Below are positions 52,746 to 63,961 of a stretch of DNA of 64,000 nt, piece by piece. The stretch is taken from NCBI RefSeq assembly GCF_902635505.1, contig NC_045429.1, forward strand, positions 464,211,359 to 464,275,358, in the 5' to 3' direction. The stretch's first letter is position 1; each line of letters opens with the position of its first letter. Made by a program: the position numbers and the translations under genes. Source of the stretch: Sarcophilus harrisii (Eukaryota > Chordata > Mammalia > Dasyuromorphia > Dasyuridae). The notes beneath the pieces are model-generated. The model was not told where the DNA came from. It saw nothing but the letters and a program-made list of their open reading frames with translations, and made no database searches.

Positions 52746-53423
52746 CCTGTGTAGAAGTCTGTGTCTTCTCGGTTTTGGATGCTTCTCCCTGAAAAGGAGA
52801 CCCGGCCGGCAGCTGCAGTGCGGCTTGGGAACCCCTCCCTCCGGCCGGGAGACAGCGGGGCATCAAGCAGAAGCCGGCTTGTCTGGGAGACAGCCACCGA
52901 AAGGCGGAAGAGAGCCAGGCCCCAGACCCCGGGCCTGGCAGCCTCTGTTGGGGGGGAGGGGGTCGCGTTTCGGGCACGTGAGGTCACTCGGTGACTGCAA
53001 ATGTGTCACCTCGGCCCGAGCGAAGGCTGGGGAGGAGGGAGGGGAGGCGGCATATGAGGAGGGCCGGGCCGGGGGCGATGCAGGGAGGAAGGAAGCGGGC
53101 GCGGGACTACTGGCTCCTCTAGTGGTTCTGCTCGGTGTCTGGCCTGGTTCTCCATGGGCACCGGTTCTGGAGGAATTGGGGCCCGCGGGCGGTTGTCGGC
53201 ACTTGGAGGCGGGAGAAAGGCAGCGGGCTCTTGCCCCGGGCCCTGCGCTGTGGCCTCCGGGGTGGGGCCGCCCCTAAGGGTTCCTCCTTTGTTGTATCGC
53301 TATTTGCATCGGGCTCTTTCGTGCCTTTGAGCTTTTCCGGGTTTTTCACCTGAAGGGCACAATCTCCCGGCGCTGGAGACGAGGCCCGGGAGGATGAATT
53401 CCTCTCATTTAAAGAACCCCGCT
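52746..53423. other. Downstream flank of UBE2G2
   Basis: Unique GC-rich sequence. A frame of 188 codons (52,711-53,277) overlaps the poly(A) region, has no recognisable domain and is not called. No gene, RNA or element seen. Confidence 0.5.
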
Positions 53424-53560
53424 TGGGGCCGCTAGGTGGCGCAGCGCCAGTCCCGAAATCAGGAGGACCCAGACACTTACACTTCCTGGCTGTGTGGCTC
53501 TGGGCAAGTCACTGAACCCCGACTGCCTCGGGAAAAAAAGAAAGAAAGAAAAGAAAAAGG
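53424..53560 (+). mobile_element. WSINE1-like tRNA SINE with A-rich tail
   Basis: GGGGCCGCTAGGTGGCGCAG, then CCCGAAATCAGGAGGACCCA, then GACACTTACACTTCCTGGCTG, GGGCAAGTCACTGAACCCCG, ACTGCCTCGGGAAAA and a GAAA-type tail. The head is tRNA-like but it is a SINE, not a tRNA gene. Fairly well preserved. Confidence 0.85.
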
Positions 53561-54034
53561 GGTCCTGTGCTTTATTTGGCCCAGCTGTGTAATTTGTTCT
53601 TTTACCATTTCCATGGAGCTTCTGCCTTTGATTCGCGCGAGCGCGTGTATTTTATTTACTTGTATTTACTTGTAGCCTTGTCGCCTCGGGACTTAGAAAT
53701 GGGGCAGGGAGGTTCTGAGCGGGCGGATGCTGGGCTCCTCCCCAGCTTTCTCCCGACCTCTGCAGCTGTTCAGGAAGCCTCGGACCCCGAGTCTAGAGCA
53801 CGGAGTCGGGGCCAGCTGGCCTGCCTGAGCCCAGAGGGGTGCCCCCAGCCTTTCTTTTGTTACATGGGGGCGACTTGCAGTCTGTTCTCACTGCCCAGCG
53901 CCTTGGGACCGGGCCCCTGCCCAGCAGGAAGCGCCAAACGCAGGGAGAGGACCAGACTCGGCTACATGCCAGGCTTGGGAGTTGGCAGGGTTTTCCCTTA
54001 AAGGCAGGAGAGCGCCGCGTCCCATTACTTTTGA

Positions 54035-54145
54035 GATAGGCAGGTGGCAGCCTCCAATTCAAGTCTTAACTAGCCTGGACAAGCCCCTGAACCATGGCTT
54101 GCCTCAGCTTCCCCATCTGTCAAATGGGGATCACTGTCGTGCTTC
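54035..54145 (+). repeat. tRNA/MIR-type SINE fragment
   Basis: GCCTCCAATTCAAGTCTTAACTAGCC, then AAGCCCCTGAACC and TTGCCTCAGCTTCCCCATCTGTCAAATGGGG. Older than the SINE at 53.4 kb. Confidence 0.6.
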
Positions 54146-54865
54146 TGCATGAAGGTCGTAAGGGAGACCGAGGCCAGATGCTGGGGTTCTGGAGGAGGGA
54201 GCTCTGGGGCAGAGAACACCCCCTCCCCCCCAATCTGTGGATAGCAAAGCTCAGCTGGGCTTTCTTCCCTCTTCAGACGTTTCGGAGCCAAGCTCCAGCT
54301 CTGCTCCCAGGCAGCAGAGAGGCCTGGGGAGTGCAGGAGAGAGCGGCCTCCTGTGCATCCCTGCCGCTGGGAGCTGCCTGGGCTCCTTCGCCCAGAGCTC
54401 GCCCGGGAGGGACGCCGGCCTGGGGCTGGCCCACTGCCCCTCCCCCTTTGCTGGGACATTTCGCCGGTCCCATACTGGGGAGAGTGGGAAGAAGGCCCAT
54501 CCTTGGCCAGGCAGTTAGTGGGAGCCCCAGACTGGGGGGCAGAGGTGGTGGGGGCAGCTGGGGGCCAGGGAGAACTGCCCTCCCTCAGGAGCTTGGAGCC
54601 TCCTTTGCCTGGAATCCCTTTTAAGGGAGGGGATCACAGGAAACGGCGCAATTCCAAGCCAGGCTCTTCGGTGACAGTTTTCGACCGTGTTTCATCTTTC
54701 CAAATTCATGACCAGGTTGTTGTCAGCCTTCCTCTGGCTCAGACTCTGGGCTCCTCCCTCAGGCAGTGGTCTCCGGTCCACATGACTCCCGTGCCTCCCT
54801 CCCTGCCTCCCAGGCAGTGGTCCCGGCCATCCTCTTCCCACAGAGATTCGGGTTGGGGGGAGGTC

Positions 54866-55025
54866 TTGGGAGCTGGGCCAGGAGTCAGGAAGACTTCTCC
54901 AGGGCCAGATCTGGCCCCAGGCTCTTCCCAGCCGTGTGCATCACTGTTTCCTTCAGTTTCCTCTTCTGTAAAATGAGCTGGAAGGCTCTGCCAGAAGAAA
55001 ATCCCATTTGGGGTCCCAAAGACCT
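54866..55025 (+). mobile_element. tRNA-RTE type marsupial SINE, diverged
   Basis: CCAGGAGTCAGGAAGAC, then TTTCCTTCAGTTTCCTCTTCTGTAAAATGAGCTGGAAGG, then AGAAAATCCCATTTGGGGTCCCAAAGACC. The tail after the TAAAATGAGCTGG box is the RTE-like part. An internal section is missing. Confidence 0.65.
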
Positions 55026-56762
55026 GGTCCAGGACAGGCTCAGGCCGCCTGTGCCCACAGACTGGGAAGTGCTGGCGGCCAGGAAGCGCTGCCCTTTCTT
55101 GTGTCTCCAGGGCCGGACACGGGGCCTGGACAGACCGCTGGGGCTGGGGTGGATTTCAGGGAGCGTCTCTTGGGGGCTTTACGCTGTCGGGAATAGCTGA
55201 GGAACCAGCCCCAGTGGCCAAGTTACACTGCTGATGATTCCTGCTGGAAGGGAGAAGGCGGCCTGGTGCTCGGGGCTGGGGGTGAGCACAGAGCCCCAGC
55301 TCCCGGCTACATCTCCCCGGGGAGTTGGTGGCCAAGAGCAGCCCCTAGCAAGAGTCCGCTTCCTGGAATCAAAACAAACGATGGAGAAGGGGCTTTTTAA
55401 AGGGCCAGCATCTTTTCCCGAGCCCTTGTTCTTGTCCCAGTGTTCATTCACTCCCCGTCCCTTTCACTCGGACCCATCATCACTTGCCAAGATGGTGTCT
55501 GAGTTAGGCGCTCTCTTTTGTCACAGACATCTCGCCTTTAGGCTCACGCCAGGGAGTCCTCGGTCTTGGGTCAGTGACCGTGGTCTTGGGGACTTGAGTC
55601 CTGTATCCTAACCCCCATGGTTCACGGGGCTGCATCTTCTCAGTGGAGGGGCTCCATGGGCTGAGGAAGTAGCTCTACCCTCTGGGACCCCTCCTAAGCT
55701 CAGAGGTCACACTTCAGATGAGCCTTTGGGTGGCCCTGCCCAGGGCTGGGCCGGCCCTAACCATCTGGGGACACTGCCTGACTTGAGGTCTGGGAAAGGA
55801 GGAATCTTCGCCCAGAATCTTTGTCCACGTGGCAAATCTAGTTCCTTCCATGTAGCCTGGGCACCAGCCGTGAAGAAGGCTGTGCTAAAGGCTGTGGGGA
55901 GGAGAGCAGCCAGAACCTGGAGCCCAGGGGGCCGTGGGCTGGGCGAGACGTGGCTATTGGGCCCGAGGAGAGGCTGCTGGCCCCTGGCTGGGAAGGGCTT
56001 CCGGTACAGCGGGCTGCCTCCTCGCTGCCTCTGTGGTCACTGACCCAGAACCGGGTGCAGGTCCCTCTGCTGACCGTCACGCGTGTGACCCCGGGGAGCT
56101 GGCTTTTGCTCTCCGCACCTCAGGCTTCTCGTCTTAAAATCGCACTCACTTGAACAGATGAAAGACTCTCTGAGAGCCGGCTGTAAACTTTTGTGCGCTT
56201 GCCAAGGGTCGGCCATTTTGACAGGGAGGTCTGGCGCTGTCACTGTGGGCCCCGCAGGCTAGCGCACACTTGGGCGCAGTCCTTCCGTAGCCTCCAATGC
56301 CCACCAGGTGCCATCCCAGCAGCGGCTGAGTGCGTGCGAATGGGCTTTCGGATCGGCTTCCCTAATCCGGCTCTCCTGCCGGCTTCTGCTGGTTGCAGGG
56401 GGTGGGAGGGGGGCTGCCAGGCCCCTTTTAAGTCGGGCCGGGTGGCGCTTGCTTGCTTTCTGGCGTTTCTGGCAGAGGACCTGAGCTTGGAAGCCATTCA
56501 GCTGGAAACGAGAGCTGGGCTGAGCTGGGTTTGGCGCAGGCCCTTTGAAATCCGGGATAAGACTCCAAGGGACTTGGAAGAGCATGAAAGGCTCTCTCTG
56601 CCGGGGATTCTCCTGCTTTCTCCGCCTTGGCCCCGCTCCGAGCTGCCGGAGCTGCTCCCTGGGCGCTGTGGTCGCGGAGGCGGCGGGAGCACGGGCCCTG
56701 GGGATTTCGCACACAAGCTGCACCTGTGGCAGCGGCTGCCCGGCCTGAGCTCTGGCCACCGC
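55026..56762. other. Gene-free stretch
   Basis: Unique, moderately GC-rich. Open frames (for example 56,193-56,768) have no domain I recognise and no supporting splice structure. Nothing else seen. Confidence 0.5.
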
Positions 56763-58985
56763 CAATAGAGATGCAGTAGAAACAATAGAGATACAGTAGA
56801 TACAATGAAGATACAAAGATACAATGGAGATACAGAGATACAATAGATACAATGGAGATATAGATACAATGGAGATATAGAGATAGAATAAATACAATGG
56901 AGATACAGTAGATACAGTGGAGATACAAAGATACAATGGAGATACAGAGATACAATGGAGATACAGAGATATAATAGATACAATGGAGATACAGAGATAC
57001 AATAGATACAATGGAGATACAGTAGATCTCAGTGAAGATACAGTAGATACAATGAAGATACAGAGATAAGGGACAAGGAGAAAAAGGGATAAATAAACAA
57101 AGATACAGGGGAAAGGGGATACAAAATACAATGGAATAAGTAAAGATAAAGATAAAGATAAATAATGAGATAAAAATACAATGGAATATAAATAGATACA
57201 ATGGAGATCAGAACCCAAGGAAAGATAAGGGAACAATAGAACAGGAGAACAAGAAACAATGGAAATGAGATAAATAAATAAAGGATAATAGATACAGGGA
57301 GATAAAAAAATACAATGGAGATATAATAGAACAAAGATAAGAAAAAAGAAAGAGAAAATGATACAAGATTTAAATGGAATAAGAATAAATACAATGGAGA
57401 TACAGTAGATACAGTGGAGATACAAAGATACAATGGAGATATAATAGATACAATGAAGATACAGAGATACAATGGAGATACAGAGATACAATGGAGATAT
57501 AGAGATAGAATAAATACAATGGAGATACAGTAGATACAGTGGAGATACAAAGATACAATGGAGATATAATAGATACAATGAAGATACAGAGATACAAGGG
57601 AGCAAGTAAAAGATACAGGAGATAAGAACAATGGAGATAAGAGAAAATAAATACAATGGAGAACAGTAGATAATGGAGATAAAAGATACAATGGAATATG
57701 ATAAATGAAGATAAGGATCGGGAGATAAGAGATCAATAGATAAGGGAAATAAATAAACAATGGAGATAAGTAGAAAATAAAATACAAAAAAATAAAAGAT
57801 AAATAAGAAATAAAATAGATCAAAGGAATAAAAAAAATAATTATACAGTAGATTAGATCAGGAGATAAACAATAAGAAAAAGGACAAAAAACAAGTAATA
57901 AGAAAAAAAGATACAATGGAAAATTTAAAAAAAATAAATAGATACAGAGATACCAGATACAAAATAGATAAAGATAAAATAAAAACAAGGAGATACAAGA
58001 TACAATGAAAGAGTTAGCAAAAACAATAGATAATAAAAAATGAATAATAAATAAAGAAGATACAGAAAATAAAACCCAAAGACAAAGATAAGATAAAAGA
58101 TAAAGAAGAAAAAACCAAGAAAATAAAACAACCAAACAAACAATAAATAAAAACAAACCGAGAAAAGAAAACCCAAAATACAAACAATAGATACATGGAG
58201 AACAAAAAAACAAATTGAGAAATGAATAATGACAAAAACCAAATAAATAAAGACAATAAAAATGGACAAACAAAAAAAGGAAAAAAAAGGGAAATTTAAA
58301 CAATAAATAAAGGAGAAACAAAACGAGTAAGAGAAAATAGATACAAGGAATGAGACAAAAAACAATGGAGACAGAGAACAAAATAAATGGAGAATAAGAA
58401 GAAAAAACAATGGAAAAAGATACAGTGGAGATACAAAGAAAATGGAGAATAATAAAAAAAGAAAGAGAAAAGGGAAACAGAGAACAAAGATACAGTGGAG
58501 AATAGAACAAGGAGATATAGAGAAGAATAAATACAATGGGAACATGAACAATGCAGATAAAAGGAGAATAGTAGAACAATGGAGATAAGAGAAAAGGAGA
58601 ACAGAACAATAGACACAATGGAGAAAGTAGATACAGTGGAAAGAACAATGGAATAAATAAACAATGAAGAACAGAACAATGGAAATAGAACAATGGAGAA
58701 CAAATCAAAAGAAGAACAGAAACAATGGAGAAAGAGATACAAAGATACAATGGAGATATAGTAGATACAATGGAGATACAGAGATACAAGGGAGATAAAA
58801 GATGCAATAAGAAAGAAACAATGGAATACAGAAACAAAGATACAATGGAGATACAGAAACAGGGAGACAAAAAACAATGGAGATACAATGATGGAAGAAA
58901 GAAAAATGGGGCATAAAGTTATGGAAACAGAGAATGGAGATAACAGGGAACAAAAATATAATGGAGATAGAAAGTAATGCTGGAG
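56763..58985. repeat. 2.2-kb GATACAATGGA minisatellite
   Basis: Built from GATACAATGGA and GATACAGTAG modules, about 10-20 bp units with higher-order copies; for example the block near 56,877-56,970 recurs near 57,390-57,460 and 57,500-57,570. The first 300 bp and 57,390-57,600 are regular, while 57,600-58,730 is eroded with many short gaps. The minus strand opens long Ile/Ser/Leu/Tyr frames (up to 619 codons) that are artefacts of the repeat. Confidence 0.9.
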
Positions 58986-59349
58986 AGGTTGGATAGAAGG
59001 AGGCTGAACCTTGATGGATCCCAGGAGCTGGTGGGGGTGGGGAGGAGAAAGGAGGGGAAACATTTGAGGCTTCAGGGATGGCCTGAGCAAAATAGCACAA
59101 AGGTGGGAACCGTCCTGAAGGGGCAACAGCAAAGCCAATTTCATGATAAGCCCCAACTGGGGCTTGTCCAGTGCTCTGGGTGTTGTCATCCGTGATATGG
59201 AGAGGGTCCAGAAGGTTCAGGTAGGGAAGGCTCTTGAGCCCCTTATGGTTAAGAGCTGGGAAGAACATGAGAATTGTCTTCCAGGACTTGTCCTGTGAAC
59301 ATGGGATTGGGTCTGCTCTCCTTGAACTCAAAATGAGGTCAGAGCAATG

Positions 59350-59548
59350 AGCTCCATGGAAAGAGCACCAACTCTAGAGTCAGGGGACCATCAACCCTTG
59401 TGTGACCCAGCTTAGCTGCTAAGGGGCTCCCCAGGTTTGGCATTAGGAAGGCATTCAAGAATGGCCACAGATTCACCCACTAGGCAAGTTACTTCACCCC
59501 ATTTGTCTCAGTTTTCCCATCTATAAAATGGGGACAATAATAATAATA
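59350..59548 (+). repeat. MIR-like SINE, diverged
   Basis: GGAAAGAGCACCAACTCTAGAGTCAGG, then CACTAGGCAAGTTACTTCACCCCATTTGTCTCAG, then TCTATAAAATGGGGACAATAATAATAA. Spaced further apart than usual, so an older or interrupted copy. Confidence 0.55.
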
Positions 59549-59792
59549 CATGGCACTATGGATAAAACTCTGAGCTTGAAATCAGGATGATTTGGCTTCC
59601 TGAGTTCAAAGCTGACCTCAAGTCCTGAGCAAGTCACTTAAACTCATTTGGTTTGCCTTAGTTTCCTCAGCTGTAACAGGAGTTGGAGAAAGACATAGCA
59701 AACCACTTGAGTATCTTTTCCCAAGAAAACTTCAAATCAAATCAGGAGAAGTCAGACAAGACCAAAATAGCTGAACAACAGCTGCGGTGAAC
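59549..59792 (+). mobile_element. tRNA-RTE type marsupial SINE, near full length
   Basis: tRNA-like head (GGCACTATGGATAAAACTCTG, TGAGTTCAAAGCTGACC), then the TCAAGTCCTGAGCAAGTCACTTAA body. After it come TTAGTTTCCTCAGCTGTAACAGGAGTTGGAG and the RTE-like tail (CCACTTGAGTATCTTTTCCC, AAATCAAATCAGGAGAAGTC, TAGCTGAACAACAGC). Confidence 0.8.
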
Positions 59793-59935
59793 ATGGTTAA
59801 ATGACTTGCCCAGAGTCACATAGTTACTAGCTGAGTCCTTGAACTTGGGTCTTACTGCTTGCAGGCTCAGGCAGCAGCTTGCCTGGGGCCAAGGCCAGCT
59901 CATCACCCATTGTACCATACTTCCTGTCTCTTGAC
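59793..59935 (-). repeat. SINE/MIR fragment, minus strand
   Basis: On the + strand AAATGACTTGCCCAGAGTCACATAGTTACTAGCTGAG, then CTTGAACTTGGGTC and CATTGTACCATACTTCCTG, the complement order of a tRNA/MIR-type SINE. It abuts the preceding SINE head to tail. Confidence 0.6.
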
Positions 59936-60875
59936 CAAAAGACATTTCAGAGATTCTACTTAACCTCCCTCCAACTCTCTACCTTATTCTCTCTTCCCTC
60001 CCCATTCCCTTTGTTCCTAGGTTCCTGGGTCCATTTCTCTTTAGCCTCTTCTTATGGACTCAGTAGCTCAGGAGCATCTCAATGGCCCAGATCTTCCGGC
60101 GGGGAAGGAGAAGAAAGACAGGGGCAAGATTTCCTAACTCCTTGCAGCTTCCCCCACTTTTCCTGGCCCCATCCTCACGGGCCACATGAAGCAAATCTAG
60201 TCCCTCCCCTTTTGCCTCCTCTCCCTTCACTTCCTTGGATGCCTCAAGCTTGGAGGAACCATTTATGGTGGACCAAGCGTGTGTGTGTGTGTGTGGGGGG
60301 GGGCTGCACCCAAGGAACTGTCCCTGGGAGGCTGGGGCCCCTGCTGATTCTGGATCTCCAACCTTCCCCAACCTCCCATTCCCAAAATAACAGCAAGTGG
60401 AATGTCTGGGCTTCCCCTGAGTGCTGGGGCCCATCAGATATAGGCGCACAGCCCTAAGACACGGGGGAGGAGGGGGCTGCCAGCTCTTCACTCTTTCATG
60501 TAGCCTTCTAAGAGTGATTCAAAATTAATTAAACTAAATTTAGACCGATCACTTAAGTAAGCCAGCCTCATGCAGCCTCTGTGACTCACCTGCCTCCCTT
60601 TGCTCCCAGGTGAGCTTCGCCCACGGCCAAAGCTGTCAGCCTGTTTGCTCAGGGACGGACAGTGACCCCTCGGCCAGCAGCTGGCCCAGCTCGCTTCTCT
60701 CTCCCTTGGGAAGGCTCGGCTCCCTGCCCTGATCACCTGCCACAAGAAGAAGGCTTCCTGCCAGCTTCCGGCTCTCTGCTGCCTTTGGAAGCCCCAAGCC
60801 CCAGACCGTGACCCCAGAAGGAGCGGGAGACTGAGAGGGCACAGGAACATGGGGTCCACACTGGCTCTTCCTTTC
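59936..60875. other. Gene-free stretch
   Basis: Unique sequence with a short (GT)n/G run at about 60,279-60,303. No gene or RNA recognised. A minus-strand frame at 60,488-60,958 ends in a SINE-like tail and is not called. Confidence 0.45.
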
Positions 60876-60945
60876 CTCTCCTGTAAATGAAAAGGGTTGG
60901 CCTGGATGGCCTTGAGGTCCCTCTCAATGCTCAGGTTTTTCCTTA
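60876..60945 (+). repeat. SINE tail fragment
   Basis: TCTCCTGTAAATGAAAAGGGTTGGCCTGGATGGCCTTGAGGTCCCTCTCAATGCTC matches the TGTAAAATGAGGGGGTTGGACTAGATG-type 3' half of marsupial MIR-like SINEs. Sequence from 60,946 to 61,369 holds nothing recognised. Confidence 0.55.
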
Positions 60946-61369
60946 CATCCTTCAGCACTTAGAACAACATTGCCTCCCCCATCTTGACCCCCCCCCGGTG
61001 TCTGCCTGGTCTTCATTCTGTCTCCTCAGCCTCCTTCCCTCCCCTGCTCTCTCCCTATCTTAGAGGACCACTCACTCTCCAACAGTGTCAAGATCTAACC
61101 AGATTCTGACTTGTGCCTGTGGCCCCCAGTCCAAAGAAGGGAGCCTGCCAGGAGGGGGTGGCCTGGGTCAGAGAGACTCACTGTTTTGCCGACTCAATGA
61201 TGGGAGTGTCTGTGTAGGTGGGCAATGACCTTTAAGAGGGGGAACCAGATCTTTTAGTCACAAAATCTCTGACTCAGTTCTTCCTGGTGTGCTTCTGGTC
61301 CCAGAGAAAGTGAGGTGACCCAGGGGCAAGGACCCAGATTTTGTGCCTTTCCTCGCCCCCAGCCCTCTT

Positions 61370-61510
61370 CCAGTTCCTCCTCCTTCTCCTCTTCCTCTTC
61401 TTCCTCTTCCTCTTCCTCCTTCTCCTTCTCCTTCTCTTCCTCTTCCTCCTTCTCCTTCTCCTTCTCTTCCTCTTCCTCCTTCTCCTTCTCTTCCTCTTCC
61501 TCATCCTCAG
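61370..61510. repeat. (CTT/TCC)n pyrimidine microsatellite
   Basis: CTTCCTCTTCCTCCTTCTCCT units with an 18-36 bp higher-order period. The minus strand reads as Glu/Lys runs, which is a composition effect and not a coding acidic domain. Confidence 0.85.
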
Positions 61511-61742
61511 AAGTCCCGCATTTCAGTCTGAACCCCAAAGAGAAGAGCCTAGAAAAGAAGAAATCCAAACAGGGCCTTGGGATTCTGGTGTGACTAGTTA
61601 GGCTCAACTCTTCCGGGGCCCTTTTGGGTCTTTGAGGGTCTGGAGGAGCATGGATCCCTCCTCTGAGTGACATTTTATTTGCATAAAATAAAATAAGTAG
61701 AGAAAAATCCAGGAAACCAACTTTTGTGATAAACGGTGAGCC

Positions 61743-61885
61743 AAGTAGTTTTCAGAAAAACTTGGAAAGACTTCTATGAACTGATGCTGAATGAAGTGAG
61801 CAGAATCAGGAAAACATTGTACTCAGTGATAGTGATATTGTGGAATGATCATCCGTGAATGAGAAGGAATAGATGTCTTAATAGA
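61743..61885 (+). mobile_element. L1 3' end fragment, plus strand
   Basis: AAAAACTTGGAAAGACTTCTATGAACTGATGCTGAATGAAGTGAGCAGAATCAGGAAAACATTG matches the ORF2 end/3' UTR interval of marsupial L1. It abuts a reversed L1 copy of the same subfamily, possibly one insertion with a 5' inversion (twin priming). Confidence 0.65.
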
Positions 61886-61892
61886 GACTGGA

Positions 61893-63170
61893 ACATTCTA
61901 TTTTTCACTTTTTTGTTCAAGTTTTCTTTCACAACATGACTAACATTATTTAAAGACAAACAAACAAACAAAAAACATCGAGTTCCCAAAGCTCTCCCTT
62001 GTCCCTTCCTTCTCCTTGGAAAGGCAAGCAATCTGCTATACATTATACATGGCAGTCATGCAAAACACATTTCCATATTAGTTGTGTGGCAAAAGAAAAC
62101 ACAGACTAAAACACACACACGCAACACACAAAACCCAACAACAATAACAAACCCAAACACACCAAAAACAAAACCCAACAAAAACAATGCTTTTTTAAAA
62201 AAAAGTCTGCTTTCATCTGCATTCAGACTTTTTTCAGTTCTTTCTCTGGAAGCAGATAGCATTTTTCATCAGGAGTCCTTTGGAACTGTCTCAGATTATT
62301 GTATTGCTAAGAAGAGCCAAGTCGTTCAGTTCCTCATCATACAATATTGCTGTTATTATGTACAATGTTCTCCACATTCTACTCATTTCACTCAGCATCA
62401 GTTATATGTAAGTCTTTCCTAGTTTTTCTGAAAGCATCCTGCTTGTCGTTTCGTATAGGACAATAGTATTTCCTCATAATGAGGCAGCTAGGTGGCGCAC
62501 TAGATAGCGTGTCACACCTACCTGGAGTCAGGAAGAGCCATTTTCCTGAATTCAAATCTACTTACTAGTTCTATGATCCTGAGCAAGTCATTTAACCCTA
62601 TTTGCCTCAGTTTCCTCACCTGTAAAATGAGTTGGAGAAGGAAATGGGAAACCATTCCAGTATCTTTGCCAAGAAAACCCCAGATGGGATCAGAAGAGCC
62701 AGACAGGACTGAATAACAAATTCCATCACAATTATATATCACAACTCATCCAATCATTTCCCAACTGGGAGCATCGCTCAATTTCCAGGTCTTTGACACC
62801 ACAAAAGAGTCACCACAGATTTTTTTCATATGTAGTTCCTTTTCCTTTCAAAAAATTTTTCCCCCTTTGGAATACAGACCTAATAGTATTGCTGGGTAAT
62901 AGGATACGGTTCAGATGGTTTTCCAGAATGGTTGGATAATTCACAGTCTATTTTCCCTTGTTCTTCCCGGAATTTGTCACTTCTGACAGGTGTCAGAATT
63001 TAAGTTCTTAAATTTGTGTTTTTCTAATCAATAGTTATCTAGAGCGTTTTCCCCTGTGACCTAGGTAGCTTTGATTTCTTTTTCTGAAAGCTGTTCATAT
63101 CCTTTGACCATTTATCAATTGGGGAATAACTTGTATTCTTACAGATTTGAGTTAGTCTCCTTGTAGAAAG
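61893..63170 (-). mobile_element. Marsupial L1 3' region, minus strand, with a SINE inside
   Basis: On the + strand it runs from the 3' UTR complement (AACATGACTAACATTATTT, TTTCCATATTAGTTGTGTGGC) through AAGAGCCAAGTCGTTCAGTTC and ATTTCACTCAGCATCAGTTA. It ends with the ORF2 part, CAGAATGGTTGGATAATTCAC and CATTTATCAATTGGGGAATAAC. An A/C-rich insert lies at 62,095-62,185. A tRNA-RTE SINE splits it at 62,481-62,719. Broken and 5'-truncated. Confidence 0.85.
62481..62719 (+). mobile_element. tRNA-RTE type SINE inserted into an L1
   Basis: GAGGCAGCTAGGTGGCGCAC, then TGGAGTCAGGAAGAGCC, then GAGCAAGTCATTTAACCCTATTTGCC, then TGTAAAATGAGTTGGAGAAGG and the tail CCAGTATCTTTGCCAAGAAAACC to AGGACTGAATAACAA. 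Flanked by ATTTCCTCATAAT (62468-62480) and ATTCCATCACAAT (62720-62732), a diverged 13-bp target duplication. Near full length. Confidence 0.88.
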
Positions 63171-63189
63171 TATTTTTGGAGATGTTGCT

Positions 63190-63520
63190 TCTGCATATCA
63201 CTTACTATGTCCACTGCATATCACATGGACAAGTATGTAACAGAAAAACTGGCCAGGTTGAAACTGGGGAAGCCCAAAATGTGAAGGGTGGCGACTTCTA
63301 TTGGGGGGTTAGGTGCTCTAAGCTGCAAACCCTGTGGTACTCAGCCATTGGGGAAACAGGAAAGAAATGCAAATCAGGAATAGGAAATAAAAGGCTGTGT
63401 ACTTCTCTTAACTGAGGTTCCCCTCCCCCCCTTTTTTAAACATCTGCTCTTGCAAAAATATTAATAAAACTTTCTTGACTCACCACTGGCTTCATGGAGC
63501 TCTTGATAATGTAAGTCATG
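63190..63520 (+). mobile_element. Possible LTR fragment of an endogenous retrovirus
   Basis: A TATA-like GGAAATAAAAGGCTGTG (about 63,385) is followed about 80 bp later by ATTAATAAAACTTTCTTGACTC (about 63,460), the spacing of promoter and poly(A) signal in an LTR. The family is uncertain (class I-like). No internal genes seen. The sequence to 63,797 may belong to the same or a second fossil. Confidence 0.4.
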
Positions 63521-63811
63521 GATAGTTAGGTTTTTGCAAATATTGCAAAGAAGGACAAGGAGGAAGGGGTGCAACATCCTGTGAGAGTATCTCTGACCAG
63601 TCGTTTTGTAAGTCAAAAAACAGTCTAACCACAAGGTTTCTGATAAGTGATAACCACAAGGGTTCTGATAACCAGCCCTGAAGCTGGTTAAAACTGGCTG
63701 GGATCATGGCAGAACAAACTTTTTGCAAGCCCACATGCTTAATGAACCTCATGCATGTTAACCAACACTCCCTGAGGGCTCAGTTAGTTGCTATCTTTGA
63801 ACATGGGATTT

Positions 63812-63961
63812 TTTTATTTTTGTTTTTGTTTTGCTGAGGCATTTGGGGTTAAGTGACTTGCGGAGGTTCATATAGCTAGGAAGTGTTAAGTGTTTGAGAC
63901 TAGGAAGGCCCTCCTGACTTCAGGGCTGGTGCTCTATCCATTGCGTCACCTAGCTGCCCCC
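63812..63961 (-). mobile_element. WSINE1-like tRNA SINE, minus strand, with target-site duplication
   Basis: On the + strand: T-rich tail, GCTGAGGCATTTGGGGTTAAGTGACTTGC, then AGCTAGGAAGTGTTAAGTGTTTGAGAC, then CTGACTTCAGGGCTGGTGCTCTATCC and GTCACCTAGCTGCCCC. Flanked by TGAACATGGGATTT (63798-63811) and TGAACGTGGGATTT (63962-63975). The best preserved SINE of the window. Confidence 0.9.

Noticed and set aside
53424-53560. tRNA-like head (GGTGGCGCAG) as a tRNA gene
   Set aside because: The body and A tail are those of a SINE, and the cloverleaf is not kept.
56193-56768. 191-codon frame as a TSPEAR or keratin-associated protein exon expected beyond UBE2G2
   Set aside because: No match to motifs I know from either; composition is that of GC-rich intergenic DNA.
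57029-58888. 619-codon minus-strand frame rich in Ile, Ser, Leu and Tyr, resembling a membrane protein
   Set aside because: Product of the GATACAATGGA minisatellite. The hydrophobic pattern comes from the repeat read backwards.
61254-61673. Acidic Glu/Lys-rich minus-strand frame of 139 codons
   Set aside because: Encoded by a CTT/TCC microsatellite.
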